Position numbers and translations under genes: made by a program. A stretch of DNA of 57,234 nucleotides from Verrucomicrobium sp. BvORR034 (GTDB lineage Bacteria; Verrucomicrobiota; Verrucomicrobiia; Verrucomicrobiales; Verrucomicrobiaceae), in the NCBI RefSeq assembly GCF_000739635.1, contig NZ_BATQ01000146.1:1-57234 (forward strand), read 5' to 3'. The notes beneath the pieces were generated by a model. That model saw only the letters and a list, made by a program, of their open reading frames with translations, was not told the origin of the DNA and searched no databases. Of this stretch, positions 26,879 to 34,496 are shown piece after piece (position 1 is the first letter of the stretch; each line of letters opens with the position of its first letter).

Positions 26879-26990
26879 GTGGATGAGAAAGGTGGGATGA
26901 GGATTCAGAGAAGGTTACGATGGAGCCGATGCGGGCGGTGCCAGAGGCGGAGACGATCAGGTTTCATTCAACATCAACTCCGCGTCCGGG

Positions 26991-27911
26991 TCAGCCCATT
27001 TCCACCACGCCTGCACTCAGGGCCTCCGCCCGGAGAGCAACCAGGAAGGGGGGCTCCGCCGCCACCCTGGCCAGACCCGCCCCGCGGCGCACGGCCTGTT
27101 CTCGCCAGAGGGAGAAATGCATCTGATACGCCCGGAGGTAGCGAACGAGGATGTCTTTGTCCACCCGTCGCTTGTCGCGCAGGGCCGACTCGCACTCTTC
27201 GAACTCGATGTTGCCGTCCCAGGCCGGATGAGCCTCCTCAATGCAAAAGGGGGCAAACACCAGCGCCCTCCCCTTCCCATGCAGCAGGGCGTTCATCATC
27301 CGCTCCGGCGGAGTCTCGCTCAGCAGATCGCTCACCAGCACCCGTAGAGATCCAGCGCGGAGCGGGCTCCGCTCCAACAGCCCCGCGACATCGGCTTTGG
27401 TATTGGGGTTCGTTGAAACTTCGCCACGGGGCCAGTCATGCGCCAGCGCCCGCTCGATCGGCACATCCACCGCATCCCGGCCCAGTGCGTGAATCCGCAC
27501 CGCCGCGCCAAGACGCAGGGCGCTTTCGAGACAGAAATAGACCACCTCCCAGGTGCGCAGCGCCTTGGCAGGCGTGAGGAACATGGAGGGACTCAGATCC
27601 AGCAGCAGATCCACCTTGGGCGTCACCTCCTGGCGGTAGAGCTTCATCGTGTAATTCCCCGTGCGCGCATAGGCCTGCCAGTTGATGTGGCGGGGATCAT
27701 CTCCCGGGATGTAGGGACGCTGGTCCTGGAAGTCGATGGAGCTGCCAGTCCCCTGCCCCAACACGCTGCCCGCCACACCGCTCCAGTGGCCGCTGCGCAA
27801 GGGGAGCCGGGCCACGGCCGCCGCGCCTTTCATCCGCTGGTGCACGACTGCCAGTGCCGAGGGCTGGAAGTCCGCAGTGTGGAGGTCCATCTGAATCGCT
27901 GCCGTGCTCAT
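26991..27911 (-). CDS. DUF58 domain-containing protein
   Basis: 306 residues. The DUF58 signature is clear: DFQDQRPYIPGDDPRHINWQ, then YARTGNYTMKLY, around residues 65-95, with DLLLDLSPSMF (VWA-like strand with DxSxS) near residue 110. No membrane helix is predicted, so it is a cytosolic partner. DUF58 proteins are regularly encoded beside MoxR AAA+ ATPases and VWA proteins, as here. Its ATG overlaps the stop of the permease gene by four bases, indicating translational coupling with the ABC transporter. Confidence 0.9.
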   Translation of the reverse strand: MSTAAIQMDLHTADFQPSALAVVHQRMKGAAAVARLPLRSGHWSGVAGSVLGQGTGSSIDFQDQRPYIPGDDPRHINWQAYARTGNYTMKLYRQEVTPKVDLLLDLSPSMFLTPAKALRTWEVVYFCLESALRLGAAVRIHALGRDAVDVPIERALAHDWPRGEVSTNPNTKADVAGLLERSPLRAGSLRVLVSDLLSETPPERMMNALLHGKGRALVFAPFCIEEAHPAWDGNIEFEECESALRDKRRVDKDILVRYLRAYQMHFSLWREQAVRRGAGLARVAAEPPFLVALRAEALSAGVVEMG

Positions 27912-29413
27912 GAGGATGGCTGAGTGGCTGGGGTGACGCGGTCCTCACCATCAGGCCGCGATTGATCTTCCAGGCGTGAGATGGCGCGAAACTCCTTGAT
28001 CATGCGGAAGCCCAAATAGCCCACTAACACGACCACCACCGCGAGCGTCACCTTGAAATAGAAGTCCAGGGGAGTGCCGTCTGTGCCCCCCTCCATGAAC
28101 GCGAACAGAGCACTTGAGGGGAATGGAGCCAACCAACGGTAGGCCGCCTCCTTGGTCACGCCAGGAGTGCCCGCCACAATGGAGGCAATGGCAAACAGCA
28201 GACCGAAAAGAGCCTGAATGAGGACATACAGCCAGATGGGCTGGCGTACGCGCGGAAACAGAAGCAACACCGGCAACGGCGCGATGGCCGAGGCATAGAT
28301 GAGCACAAAGGTGACGATCAGCTCCACCTGCTTCATATCAGTCAGCCCGGCGCCGGAACGCACCGAAATCTGATAGACTGCGTTGAACTGGGCGATGTAC
28401 AAGATGCCCGTGAAGAGCAGTGCAGTCGCCCAACCGGGATAGAGCACCCGACCCGCAATCCGGCCCAGATAACCCCGCCGTGCCCAAGATGAATAGAGGC
28501 TGGGCAGTCGAACGGTGTGTTCACACAGGGCCTCCAGCACGATCCAGCCCCAGACGGGCGAGCACAGCAGAAACCACAAGCCAGACACATCATCATCCGT
28601 CGTGTAGGCCAGCACATTGGCCACGACCGCCATGCCGAGGGCCGTCAACCGCTTGCGCGCGGCATGGTTCTCGGAAACCGGGGCAATCCGGGTGGCAGCG
28701 ATCTCCAGCAGCAGGTACACATAGAGCCCCACCACCGTGGCAATCAACCACACCGAAGGCGAGGCACCTGACATGCCCATGAATCCAAGGCGGTTGGCAA
28801 ACAGGCTGCTGATGCCGACGGAAAATATAAAGGGCAGAAACAGCACCAGGGCAATGATACGAAACACCATGGGTGCACTGGAGAGCGCCACGGCGAAGGC
28901 CGTGAACACAAACGAAATGGCCACCATGATCGCGATGACCGTCAGATCATCCACCACATTGACCTGACCGAAGAAGTAACGCAGCACCGCATAAGGCAGC
29001 ACCGCCGCCACCAGCAACAGAGACTGCGCCACCAGCGCCACCCACTTGCCCAGCACAATGCGGAAGGCGCTCATCCGGGTGAGTTGCACAAGGTCCAGCG
29101 TATTCGCCTTCACCTCATCACTCACCGCCATCAGCCCCCGAGCTGGCATGAGCACCAGCAGAGGAATCCAGACAAAGGCCCAGAAGAATCCGTCGAAGCC
29201 CACCATCGCCCCTCGCGAAGCCCCATTGGCCAGCGCCAGCAACTGCATGCCCACCAGCAACGTCATGACCACCTGCACCAGAATGAAGATGGAAATAAAC
29301 GCCTTCGTCTTCAGCCCCTGCCGGAGTTCTTTGACCAAGATGGGACTGAGCCAATCGGAAAAGTCTGGCGGCGGGAGGGTGTATAGAGGGGCTGTTGTGG
29401 CAGGTGAGGACAT
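27908..29413 (-). CDS. ABC transporter permease (ABC-2 type membrane protein)
   Basis: 501 residues with many hydrophobic segments, roughly ten helices: AFISIFILVQVVMTLLVGM near residue 40, AFVWIPLLVLMPARGLM, WVALVAQSLLLVAAVLPYAV, LTVIAIMVAISFVFTAFAVAL and IIALVLFLPFIFSVGIS, and a last one near residue 460. The layout is that of the fused membrane half of an ABC-2 exporter. Its ATPase is almost certainly the gene at 30090, but a four-helix-bundle gene and tandem repeats lie between the two. It overlaps the DUF58 gene by four bases. What is exported is unknown. Confidence 0.85.
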   Translation of the reverse strand: MSSPATTAPLYTLPPPDFSDWLSPILVKELRQGLKTKAFISIFILVQVVMTLLVGMQLLALANGASRGAMVGFDGFFWAFVWIPLLVLMPARGLMAVSDEVKANTLDLVQLTRMSAFRIVLGKWVALVAQSLLLVAAVLPYAVLRYFFGQVNVVDDLTVIAIMVAISFVFTAFAVALSSAPMVFRIIALVLFLPFIFSVGISSLFANRLGFMGMSGASPSVWLIATVVGLYVYLLLEIAATRIAPVSENHAARKRLTALGMAVVANVLAYTTDDDVSGLWFLLCSPVWGWIVLEALCEHTVRLPSLYSSWARRGYLGRIAGRVLYPGWATALLFTGILYIAQFNAVYQISVRSGAGLTDMKQVELIVTFVLIYASAIAPLPVLLLFPRVRQPIWLYVLIQALFGLLFAIASIVAGTPGVTKEAAYRWLAPFPSSALFAFMEGGTDGTPLDFYFKVTLAVVVVLVGYLGFRMIKEFRAISRLEDQSRPDGEDRVTPATQPSS

Positions 29414-29433
29414 GGGGAGTCAGGGGGCGGGAG

Positions 29434-29470
29434 TTCAGTGGGCAGTGGGCAGTTGCCAGTGCGTCAGTAT
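29434..29470. repeat. Short heptamer/octamer repeat on the 3' side of the four-helix-bundle gene
   Basis: CAGTGGGCAGTGGGCAGT is followed by TGCCAGTGCGTCAGT. The first part is two units of CAGTGGG, the exact reverse complement of the unit in the array at 29981-30094; the second contains AGTGCGTC, the reverse complement of GACGCACT. The four-helix-bundle gene is therefore flanked by inversely oriented arrays, and heptamer and octamer families meet here. Confidence 0.85.
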
Positions 29471-29538
29471 CCGCAGCTTGGAAGTGCTTCGAGAAATTGG
29501 CGGCTGCTTGAGATCACGATTGGAAAGAGGCGAAGGGG

Positions 29539-29964
29539 TTAGGTCGGAGGTGCAATGCAGAACCTCTGATGATTGGCAATCATGGAACCAAGGATGCGCC
29601 CCAATTCAGAAGCCTTGTTGACAAGGGTTTCGCACGTTTCTTTGGAAAGGTATTTGCACGAGTAGGCCGTGCGCAGCCAGTGGAGGGTCTCTTGCAACTC
29701 GCCATCGGCATCCGTGAGCTTGCTTAGAAAATGGGCTTCGTACCGCCTCTTGGACCAGGCCTCGGCAATGTTGGCTCCAACAGCCCGTGAGCTTCTTCGC
29801 ACTTGGTCAGTGAGCGAATACCGCTCCTCCTTGGGGAACGATTGGGACAGCTTGAACACTGCCTGCTGAAACAAGAAGGCCTGACGATACAGCTCCAGAT
29901 CCCGATAGGACCGAGCCACTTTCAATATCTTCTTTGAACTATTGACTTCGTCTGCACTCATCAT
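29539..29964 (-). CDS. Four-helix-bundle protein, S23/IVP family (23S rRNA intervening sequence type)
   Basis: 141 residues from ATG 29962-29964; ATG 29959-29961 is equally possible. The open frame runs 43 codons further upstream, but that part is only translated tandem repeat (SGQWAVG units), so it is rejected as N-terminus. Family features are [14 protein letters not shown] at the start, [20 protein letters not shown] in the central helices and a [14 protein letters not shown] helix. The fold is shared with the Avd accessory protein of diversity-generating retroelements; no reverse transcriptase is in this window. It interrupts an ABC ATPase/permease gene pair and is flanked by inversely oriented heptamer arrays. 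The molecular function of the family is unsettled; nucleic-acid binding is inferred. Confidence 0.87.
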   Translation of the reverse strand: MMSADEVNSSKKILKVARSYRDLELYRQAFLFQQAVFKLSQSFPKEERYSLTDQVRRSSRAVGANIAEAWSKRRYEAHFLSKLTDADGELQETLHWLRTAYSCKYLSKETCETLVNKASELGRILGSMIANHQRFCIAPPT

Positions 29965-29980
29965 TTTCAACGGTAAAACT

Positions 29981-30094
29981 GCCCACTGCCCACTGCCCAC
30001 TGCCCACTGCCCACTGCCCACTGCCCACTGCCCACTGCCCACTGCCCACTGCCCACTGCCCACTGACTCACTGCCCACTGCCCACTGACTCACT
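29981..30094. repeat. Tandem heptamer array (14 GCCCACT, 2 GACTCACT) overlapping an ABC ATPase stop codon
   Basis: Twelve perfect GCCCACT units (29981-30064), one GACTCACT (30065-30072), two GCCCACT and a final GACTCACT (30087-30094). The final unit contains the TGA stop codon and the last base of the terminal Gln codon of the ATPase gene. On the coding strand the sequence reads TGA-GTCAGTGGGC. It forms the 5' side of the four-helix-bundle gene and is open in that gene's frame as a seven-residue repeat, SGQWAVG. Confidence 0.96.
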
Positions 30095-31130
30095 GTTTCT
30101 TCAGCATATCCACGAACGCATCCTCCAGCCGCCGGACCTCGCGGTGGAACTCCACGACGGGGATGCCCTCGTTGACCATTTTCTTCAGGCCTGCGGAGAG
30201 GAGGTGCAGGTCATCACTGGCGAGGGCGAGGCGGGCACCATCGCGGCGTTGCTCGACCAGACTCCAGCCGGGGTTCATACCAGCCCAGAGGTGGAGTTCC
30301 TCCACCTTGCCGAGCACGGTGATGTCCACCACCAGTTGGGAGTCGCCGTTGCTGGCACGACCATTGCCACGACGGAGCGCCTCGGCAGCACCGTGATACA
30401 CCAGCTTGCCACCGTCGATGAACAACAGCGTGTCGCACATCTCCCCGAGTTCACTGAGGATGTGACTGCTGATGAAGAGCGTCTTGCCGCGCTGAGCCAG
30501 GAGACGGACGAGATTCTTGAACTCCAGGCGCGCTTTGGGATCCAGACCCGCCGCCGGTTCGTCCAGGATCATGAAATCTGGATCGGGCAGCAGCATGCGG
30601 CCGAAACACAGACGCTGGCCCATGCCCTTGCTGAGCTTGTTCATGGGGCGGTCCGCCAGCACCAGCAGATCGGCAAAGTCCATGACCTCCTCCACGCGAG
30701 CGCGGCGCTCGGCCCTCTTGAAACCATAGGCGCGGGCGAAGAAGTCAAGGTACTCATACACTGTCATGCACGAGTAGGTGCCGTAGTGGTCAGGCATCCA
30801 GCCGATGAGACGTCGCACCTTCTCCGGCCGGTCCATCACATTCACGCCAGCCACCCGGACCATGCCGCTGGTGGGCGAGTCCAGTGTGGCCATGATGCGC
30901 ATGGTCGTGGTCTTGCCCGCCCCGTTGGCGCCGATGAACCCCACCACCTGCCCGCGATGGATGTCAAAGTTGAGATCCTTTACGGCATGCACATTGTCGA
31001 ACACCCGGTGCAGATGCCGCACCTCTACCAGGGTCTCCGGCAGGGGTGGTGGAGGCGGTGCCGAACGAACGGCCGCTGGGGCAGTCTGCGGCGGTTCGAC
31101 AGCGGGGGCGGCAGCAGTGGGAGTTTCCAT
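30090..31130 (-). CDS. ABC transporter ATP-binding protein
   Basis: 346 residues. A proline/alanine-rich N-terminal tail of about 30 residues precedes the nucleotide-binding domain: Walker A GANGAGKTTT, signature LSKGMGQRL, Walker B FMILDEPAAGLDP and the switch His in SSHILSEL. The order and spacing are those of ABC-2/GldA-like exporters, with C-terminal extra sequence of about 90 residues. Its partner permease is at 27908. Its stop codon lies inside the heptamer array. It is preceded by the 593-residue membrane protein gene, 79 bases away, on the same strand. Confidence 0.93.
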   Translation of the reverse strand: METPTAAAPAVEPPQTAPAAVRSAPPPPPLPETLVEVRHLHRVFDNVHAVKDLNFDIHRGQVVGFIGANGAGKTTTMRIMATLDSPTSGMVRVAGVNVMDRPEKVRRLIGWMPDHYGTYSCMTVYEYLDFFARAYGFKRAERRARVEEVMDFADLLVLADRPMNKLSKGMGQRLCFGRMLLPDPDFMILDEPAAGLDPKARLEFKNLVRLLAQRGKTLFISSHILSELGEMCDTLLFIDGGKLVYHGAAEALRRGNGRASNGDSQLVVDITVLGKVEELHLWAGMNPGWSLVEQRRDGARLALASDDLHLLSAGLKKMVNEGIPVVEFHREVRRLEDAFVDMLKKQ

Positions 31131-31209
31131 GGTGGCGGAACAAACTTGGGTTGAATGGAGTCGGCGTGGCGGTGGTTCAATGAGGCAACAGCATCGCCCG
31201 ACGGGTGAG

Positions 31210-32982
31210 TTAGAGCTTCTTCACGTAGTTGCCCAGGATGATCAGGCGGTCGTCGTTCCAGCGGATGGAGCCGAGCGTGGGCACGGCCAGCTTTTCAGCT
31301 TCAGCCGCCTCAGCGTAGATCCGGCCTGGTAGTCCCTTGGCGGGCCCCAGCACCTGCTGAGCGAGCGGTCCGCCATCAAACTCCACTTTCTCCCGAATCC
31401 AGCCTCGAAAGTCCTGCTCGGTGGCGGCACGCAGCGGCTTCTTTTCGCCGGTGCCGAGATCATCCGCCACCCAGAAGCGCGGCCCCTCCTCCACAATGAA
31501 GATCTTCTTCAAGGGCACCTCCAGACTGGACAACACCACCGGCGTGGCATCGCCCACCGCTGGCTGAAACTCGACCGCAGCCCGTGTCGGCCGCACCGTC
31601 TGGATGAGCTGCCCCTGCACTGACCGGCTGGCGTACCAGTCCCCCCAACGGGATTCTCCATTGTCGGCAAAAGTACCATCACGGTTCGAGGTGCCAAAAT
31701 TAGGCACACGCTCGTCATCAATGTCCAGGGGCATCATCCACACCGGCTCAGTAACCGGGAAGCTGCTGCCCATGAGCACGCCCGTGCGGGCCACCTGCTC
31801 CTGCAGCACGGTCATGCGCTTCTGGTCCGGCATGAGCGTGGCCAGGATCAATCGAGATCCCGATCCTCCCGTACCATCCTGCAAAACCATGAGCGCGACC
31901 AGCAACGCACTGCCCGCCAGAGCTATGGCCGGCGTCGTCCAGAACAGCCGGTGTCGCCGTCCCCCACCCGCCAGCCAGAACAGGTTCACAGGACCGATGA
32001 GCACCCCAAACGTGAGGATGAAGGTGAAAATCAACCCGGACTTCAGCGTGAGTTTGCCCACCTTCTCCTTCAGGTTCCACTTTTGATCGTAGTCGTCCAG
32101 CCGATTCCAGCTTCCGAGGTCGCCCCCGCTCTTCACCCGTTTTGTCACCTCATCCAGCGGGAAGGTGTTGCCGTCCCAGGTCAGCACCTCCAGCCGGCCC
32201 GCCCCGTGCCGCATCTTACCCGGGCGCTCCTCCGGGCCATTCACCATGGGGAACAGCTCCTTCACGGAATCTCCTCCAGAACCGGCGTTCAAAACATAGA
32301 GCCGGCCTCCGAGCGAGACCCAGTCCAGCACTGCTCCTTTGGTCTTCGCATCCATCCCCTGCCATTCCCCGGCATCCAGCCAGAGATGCGCCAGCCCCGT
32401 GTAGCCACGCCAGTCATCCGGCGCATCCTTCGCATCCACCTCACTCCCGATGAGCTCATTGTTAGAGCTAGAACTCCCGGTGCCGCCGTTGATCTTGCCG
32501 CGCAGTCCGCTCCATCCTTTGGTGGAGAGCTTCCTTCCCATCGCGATGAACTCCGTACTGTTGCTGCGGTAGGCCGAACCCTGGCTGTGCAGGTTCCCCG
32601 CCTGGGGGCGGTTGATGCCCGGCCCCTCCACCGAGATGCCGAGGTTGCCGTAATAGTAGGCGTTGTCCGTCTGCGGTGTTACCGGGGCATACACCATGAG
32701 ACGCCCGGAGGACTCTGCTTCCACCGTGAGCTTCGCCTCGGTCGAGAGGCCGCCTCCATACAGATTGCCCGCCCGCAATGTCCAGGTGTGGGGCCGGGAG
32801 TCGCCGTTGCGAATGCGCAACTCCAGCGGAACCAGCCCGTACTGTGGACACGTCTCCAGCCAGGATTTCACCTCTACATGGAAGTTGGCCCCGGTCTCCA
32901 CTCCGGGCGAGTAGGATGTCCCGCCGTACAGTGGCAAAAACAGGCCGCCTGCCAGCAGTGAACACAGAAGGATGCGGATCAT
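31210..32982 (-). CDS. Secreted/membrane protein of the MoxR operon, unknown function
   Basis: About 590 residues from ATG 32982; an ATG three codons earlier is also possible. A signal peptide (MIRILLCSLLAGGLFLPLYG) is followed by an extracytoplasmic sheet-rich region of about 320 residues (VPLELRIRNGDSRPHTWTL, SGRLMVYAPVTPQ). Two membrane helices (SGLIFTFILTFGVLIGPVNL and TPAIALAGSALLVALMVL) lie near residues 330-390, and a further sheet-rich portion ends the chain. I do not recognise a named family. Its place between the MoxR and ABC ATPase genes implies that it belongs to the same envelope complex. Confidence 0.75.
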   Translation of the reverse strand: MIRILLCSLLAGGLFLPLYGGTSYSPGVETGANFHVEVKSWLETCPQYGLVPLELRIRNGDSRPHTWTLRAGNLYGGGLSTEAKLTVEAESSGRLMVYAPVTPQTDNAYYYGNLGISVEGPGINRPQAGNLHSQGSAYRSNSTEFIAMGRKLSTKGWSGLRGKINGGTGSSSSNNELIGSEVDAKDAPDDWRGYTGLAHLWLDAGEWQGMDAKTKGAVLDWVSLGGRLYVLNAGSGGDSVKELFPMVNGPEERPGKMRHGAGRLEVLTWDGNTFPLDEVTKRVKSGGDLGSWNRLDDYDQKWNLKEKVGKLTLKSGLIFTFILTFGVLIGPVNLFWLAGGGRRHRLFWTTPAIALAGSALLVALMVLQDGTGGSGSRLILATLMPDQKRMTVLQEQVARTGVLMGSSFPVTEPVWMMPLDIDDERVPNFGTSNRDGTFADNGESRWGDWYASRSVQGQLIQTVRPTRAAVEFQPAVGDATPVVLSSLEVPLKKIFIVEEGPRFWVADDLGTGEKKPLRAATEQDFRGWIREKVEFDGGPLAQQVLGPAKGLPGRIYAEAAEAEKLAVPTLGSIRWNDDRLIILGNYVKKL

Positions 32983-33094
32983 AGGAAACAATGCAGTGGG
33001 GAAAATGAAATGATTGGATCATGCGCCCTCATGACCAACCCGATGATGAAAGCGGCATGCAAACCAGGTCACCGGGGCAGGGCGGCGGGAGAGG

Positions 33095-34114
33095 TCAGAT
33101 CTTGGCCGCCTTCAGACTGGTGGGCAGCGGCTTGTCCTGCGCGGGCACCTGCTCCAGCAGACGCGCCACGATGAGGTCCGGCGTGAGCCCTTCCAGCTTG
33201 GCTCCGTAGTCGAGCAGCAGTCGGTGACGCAGGACGGCCGGAGCCACCGCACGGACATCTTCATAGCTGGCGTTCAGGCGTTGATCCATGAGCGCCCGCG
33301 CCTTGGATGCAGCGGCCAGTGCCAGCGCGGCACGGGGGCTGGCTCCGTACTTCACCCCGCCCGCGTGAGGTTCACCGGGATGCGTGGCCTTCACCAGACG
33401 GGCGATGAAATTTGCGACTGGCTGCGGCATGTAAACCCGGCGGGTCATGTCCAGCACCTGGTTCAAGGAATCAGCGGTCATCACCGTGTCCACCGTGGGT
33501 TCAACGCCGATCTCGCGATGCAGCACGATCTTCTCCAGAGTCTCGGCATCGTTGCTCTTCACATCCAGCTTGAAGAGGAAGCGGTCCAGCTGCGCCTCCG
33601 GCAGAGGATAGGTGCCCTCAAGCTCGATGGGGTTCTGCGTGGCCAGCACAAAGAACGGCTGCGGCAGCGGATGGGACTCTCCCATCACCGTCACGCGACG
33701 CTCCTGCATGGCCTCCAGCAAAGCCGACTGCGTCTTGGGCGAGGCGCGGTTGATCTCATCCGCCAGCACCAGGTTGGCAAAAAGGGGGCCCGGCTGGAAC
33801 ACAAAGCGACGCCCGTCCGGCGTGTCCTGGAGCATGGGGTTGCCCGTGATGTCGCCCGGCAGCAGGTCCGGCGTGAACTGCACGCGCTTGGCCTCCAGCG
33901 CCAGGGCCTTGGACAGGCCTTTCACAAGCTCCGTCTTGCCCAGACCCGGCAGGCCCTCCAGCAGCAAGTGTCCCCGCGCCAGCAGGCCGGTGATCACATG
34001 ATCGATGAGGGCTTCCTGGCCAAAAAGCACCTGCTGCAGCGCGGTGCGCAGGCGGTTGATGGAGGTGGCACCCTGGGCGGCTTCTTCTTCAGTGAGTGGC
34101 TGGATGGGGGTCAT
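33095..34114 (-). CDS. MoxR-family AAA+ ATPase
   Basis: 339 residues. Walker A GLPGLGKTEL near residue 57, Walker B LVLADEINRASPKTQSALL near residue 117, sensor 1 VLATQNPIELEGTYPLPEAQ, and the C-terminal AAA lid with the Arg finger DRFLFKL. MoxR ATPases act as chaperones that load metals or mature complexes, often working on VWA and DUF58 proteins, as encoded here. The start overlaps the 3' end of the upstream membrane protein gene by 26 bases, which suggests translational coupling. Confidence 0.94.
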   Translation of the reverse strand: MTPIQPLTEEEAAQGATSINRLRTALQQVLFGQEALIDHVITGLLARGHLLLEGLPGLGKTELVKGLSKALALEAKRVQFTPDLLPGDITGNPMLQDTPDGRRFVFQPGPLFANLVLADEINRASPKTQSALLEAMQERRVTVMGESHPLPQPFFVLATQNPIELEGTYPLPEAQLDRFLFKLDVKSNDAETLEKIVLHREIGVEPTVDTVMTADSLNQVLDMTRRVYMPQPVANFIARLVKATHPGEPHAGGVKYGASPRAALALAAASKARALMDQRLNASYEDVRAVAPAVLRHRLLLDYGAKLEGLTPDLIVARLLEQVPAQDKPLPTSLKAAKI

Positions 34115-34496
34115 GAGGAGATGGCGGAAGTTTGTCAGAAAGGACGGTTTTGTGACCTGCTAGTCTTCCCACCCACCAGGCAAGTGAGTGCATGACGAGC
34201 ATCACCGAGAGGATGCAGGTGCCAGCAACGAAGAGATCTTCAATTTCCCCAAGCTTGGCTTGAACATGTGGCACATCGGGAATCGACGGATGCGCCCGGA
34301 ATTGAGCAAGCCTCATCCAGGCGATGGACAACGGAACGCTCAAGGATACAAAAACCAGGACCAGGCGTGAGGATATCCAAGGCGATCTGCCGCCCAGACT
34401 GGGCATGCAACGTGCGGCAAAAATGGCAAAGATCACCAATTCCACGGCCCAGAGCCCCATTTCCAGATGGTAACCGGGTGGAGGCGCTTTGGTCAT
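34089..34496 (-). CDS. Small integral membrane protein, unknown function
   Basis: 135 residues with three hydrophobic helices: GLWAVELVIFAIFAARCM (about 14-31), RLVLVFVSLSVPLSIAWM (about 45-62) and FVAGTCILSVMLVMHSLAWW (about 90-109), then a His/Pro-rich tail. No family recognised. It overlaps the downstream MoxR gene by 26 bases and the upstream 439-residue gene by four bases, so it is certainly in this operon, and the overlaps support it being a real gene in spite of its size. Confidence 0.75.
   Translation of the reverse strand: MTKAPPPGYHLEMGLWAVELVIFAIFAARCMPSLGGRSPWISSRLVLVFVSLSVPLSIAWMRLAQFRAHPSIPDVPHVQAKLGEIEDLFVAGTCILSVMLVMHSLAWWVGRLAGHKTVLSDKLPPSPHDPHPATH

Noticed and set aside
29539-29964. 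A complete diversity-generating retroelement
   Set aside because: The four-helix-bundle protein resembles Avd, but there is no reverse transcriptase and no template/variable repeat pair with adenine-specific differences in the window.
29965-30093. N-terminal extension of the four-helix-bundle protein made of SGQWAVG repeats
   Set aside because: The extension is simply the translated heptamer array. The family-like sequence begins near the ATG at 29962-29964, so the repeat is unlikely to be part of the native protein, although translation through it cannot be excluded.
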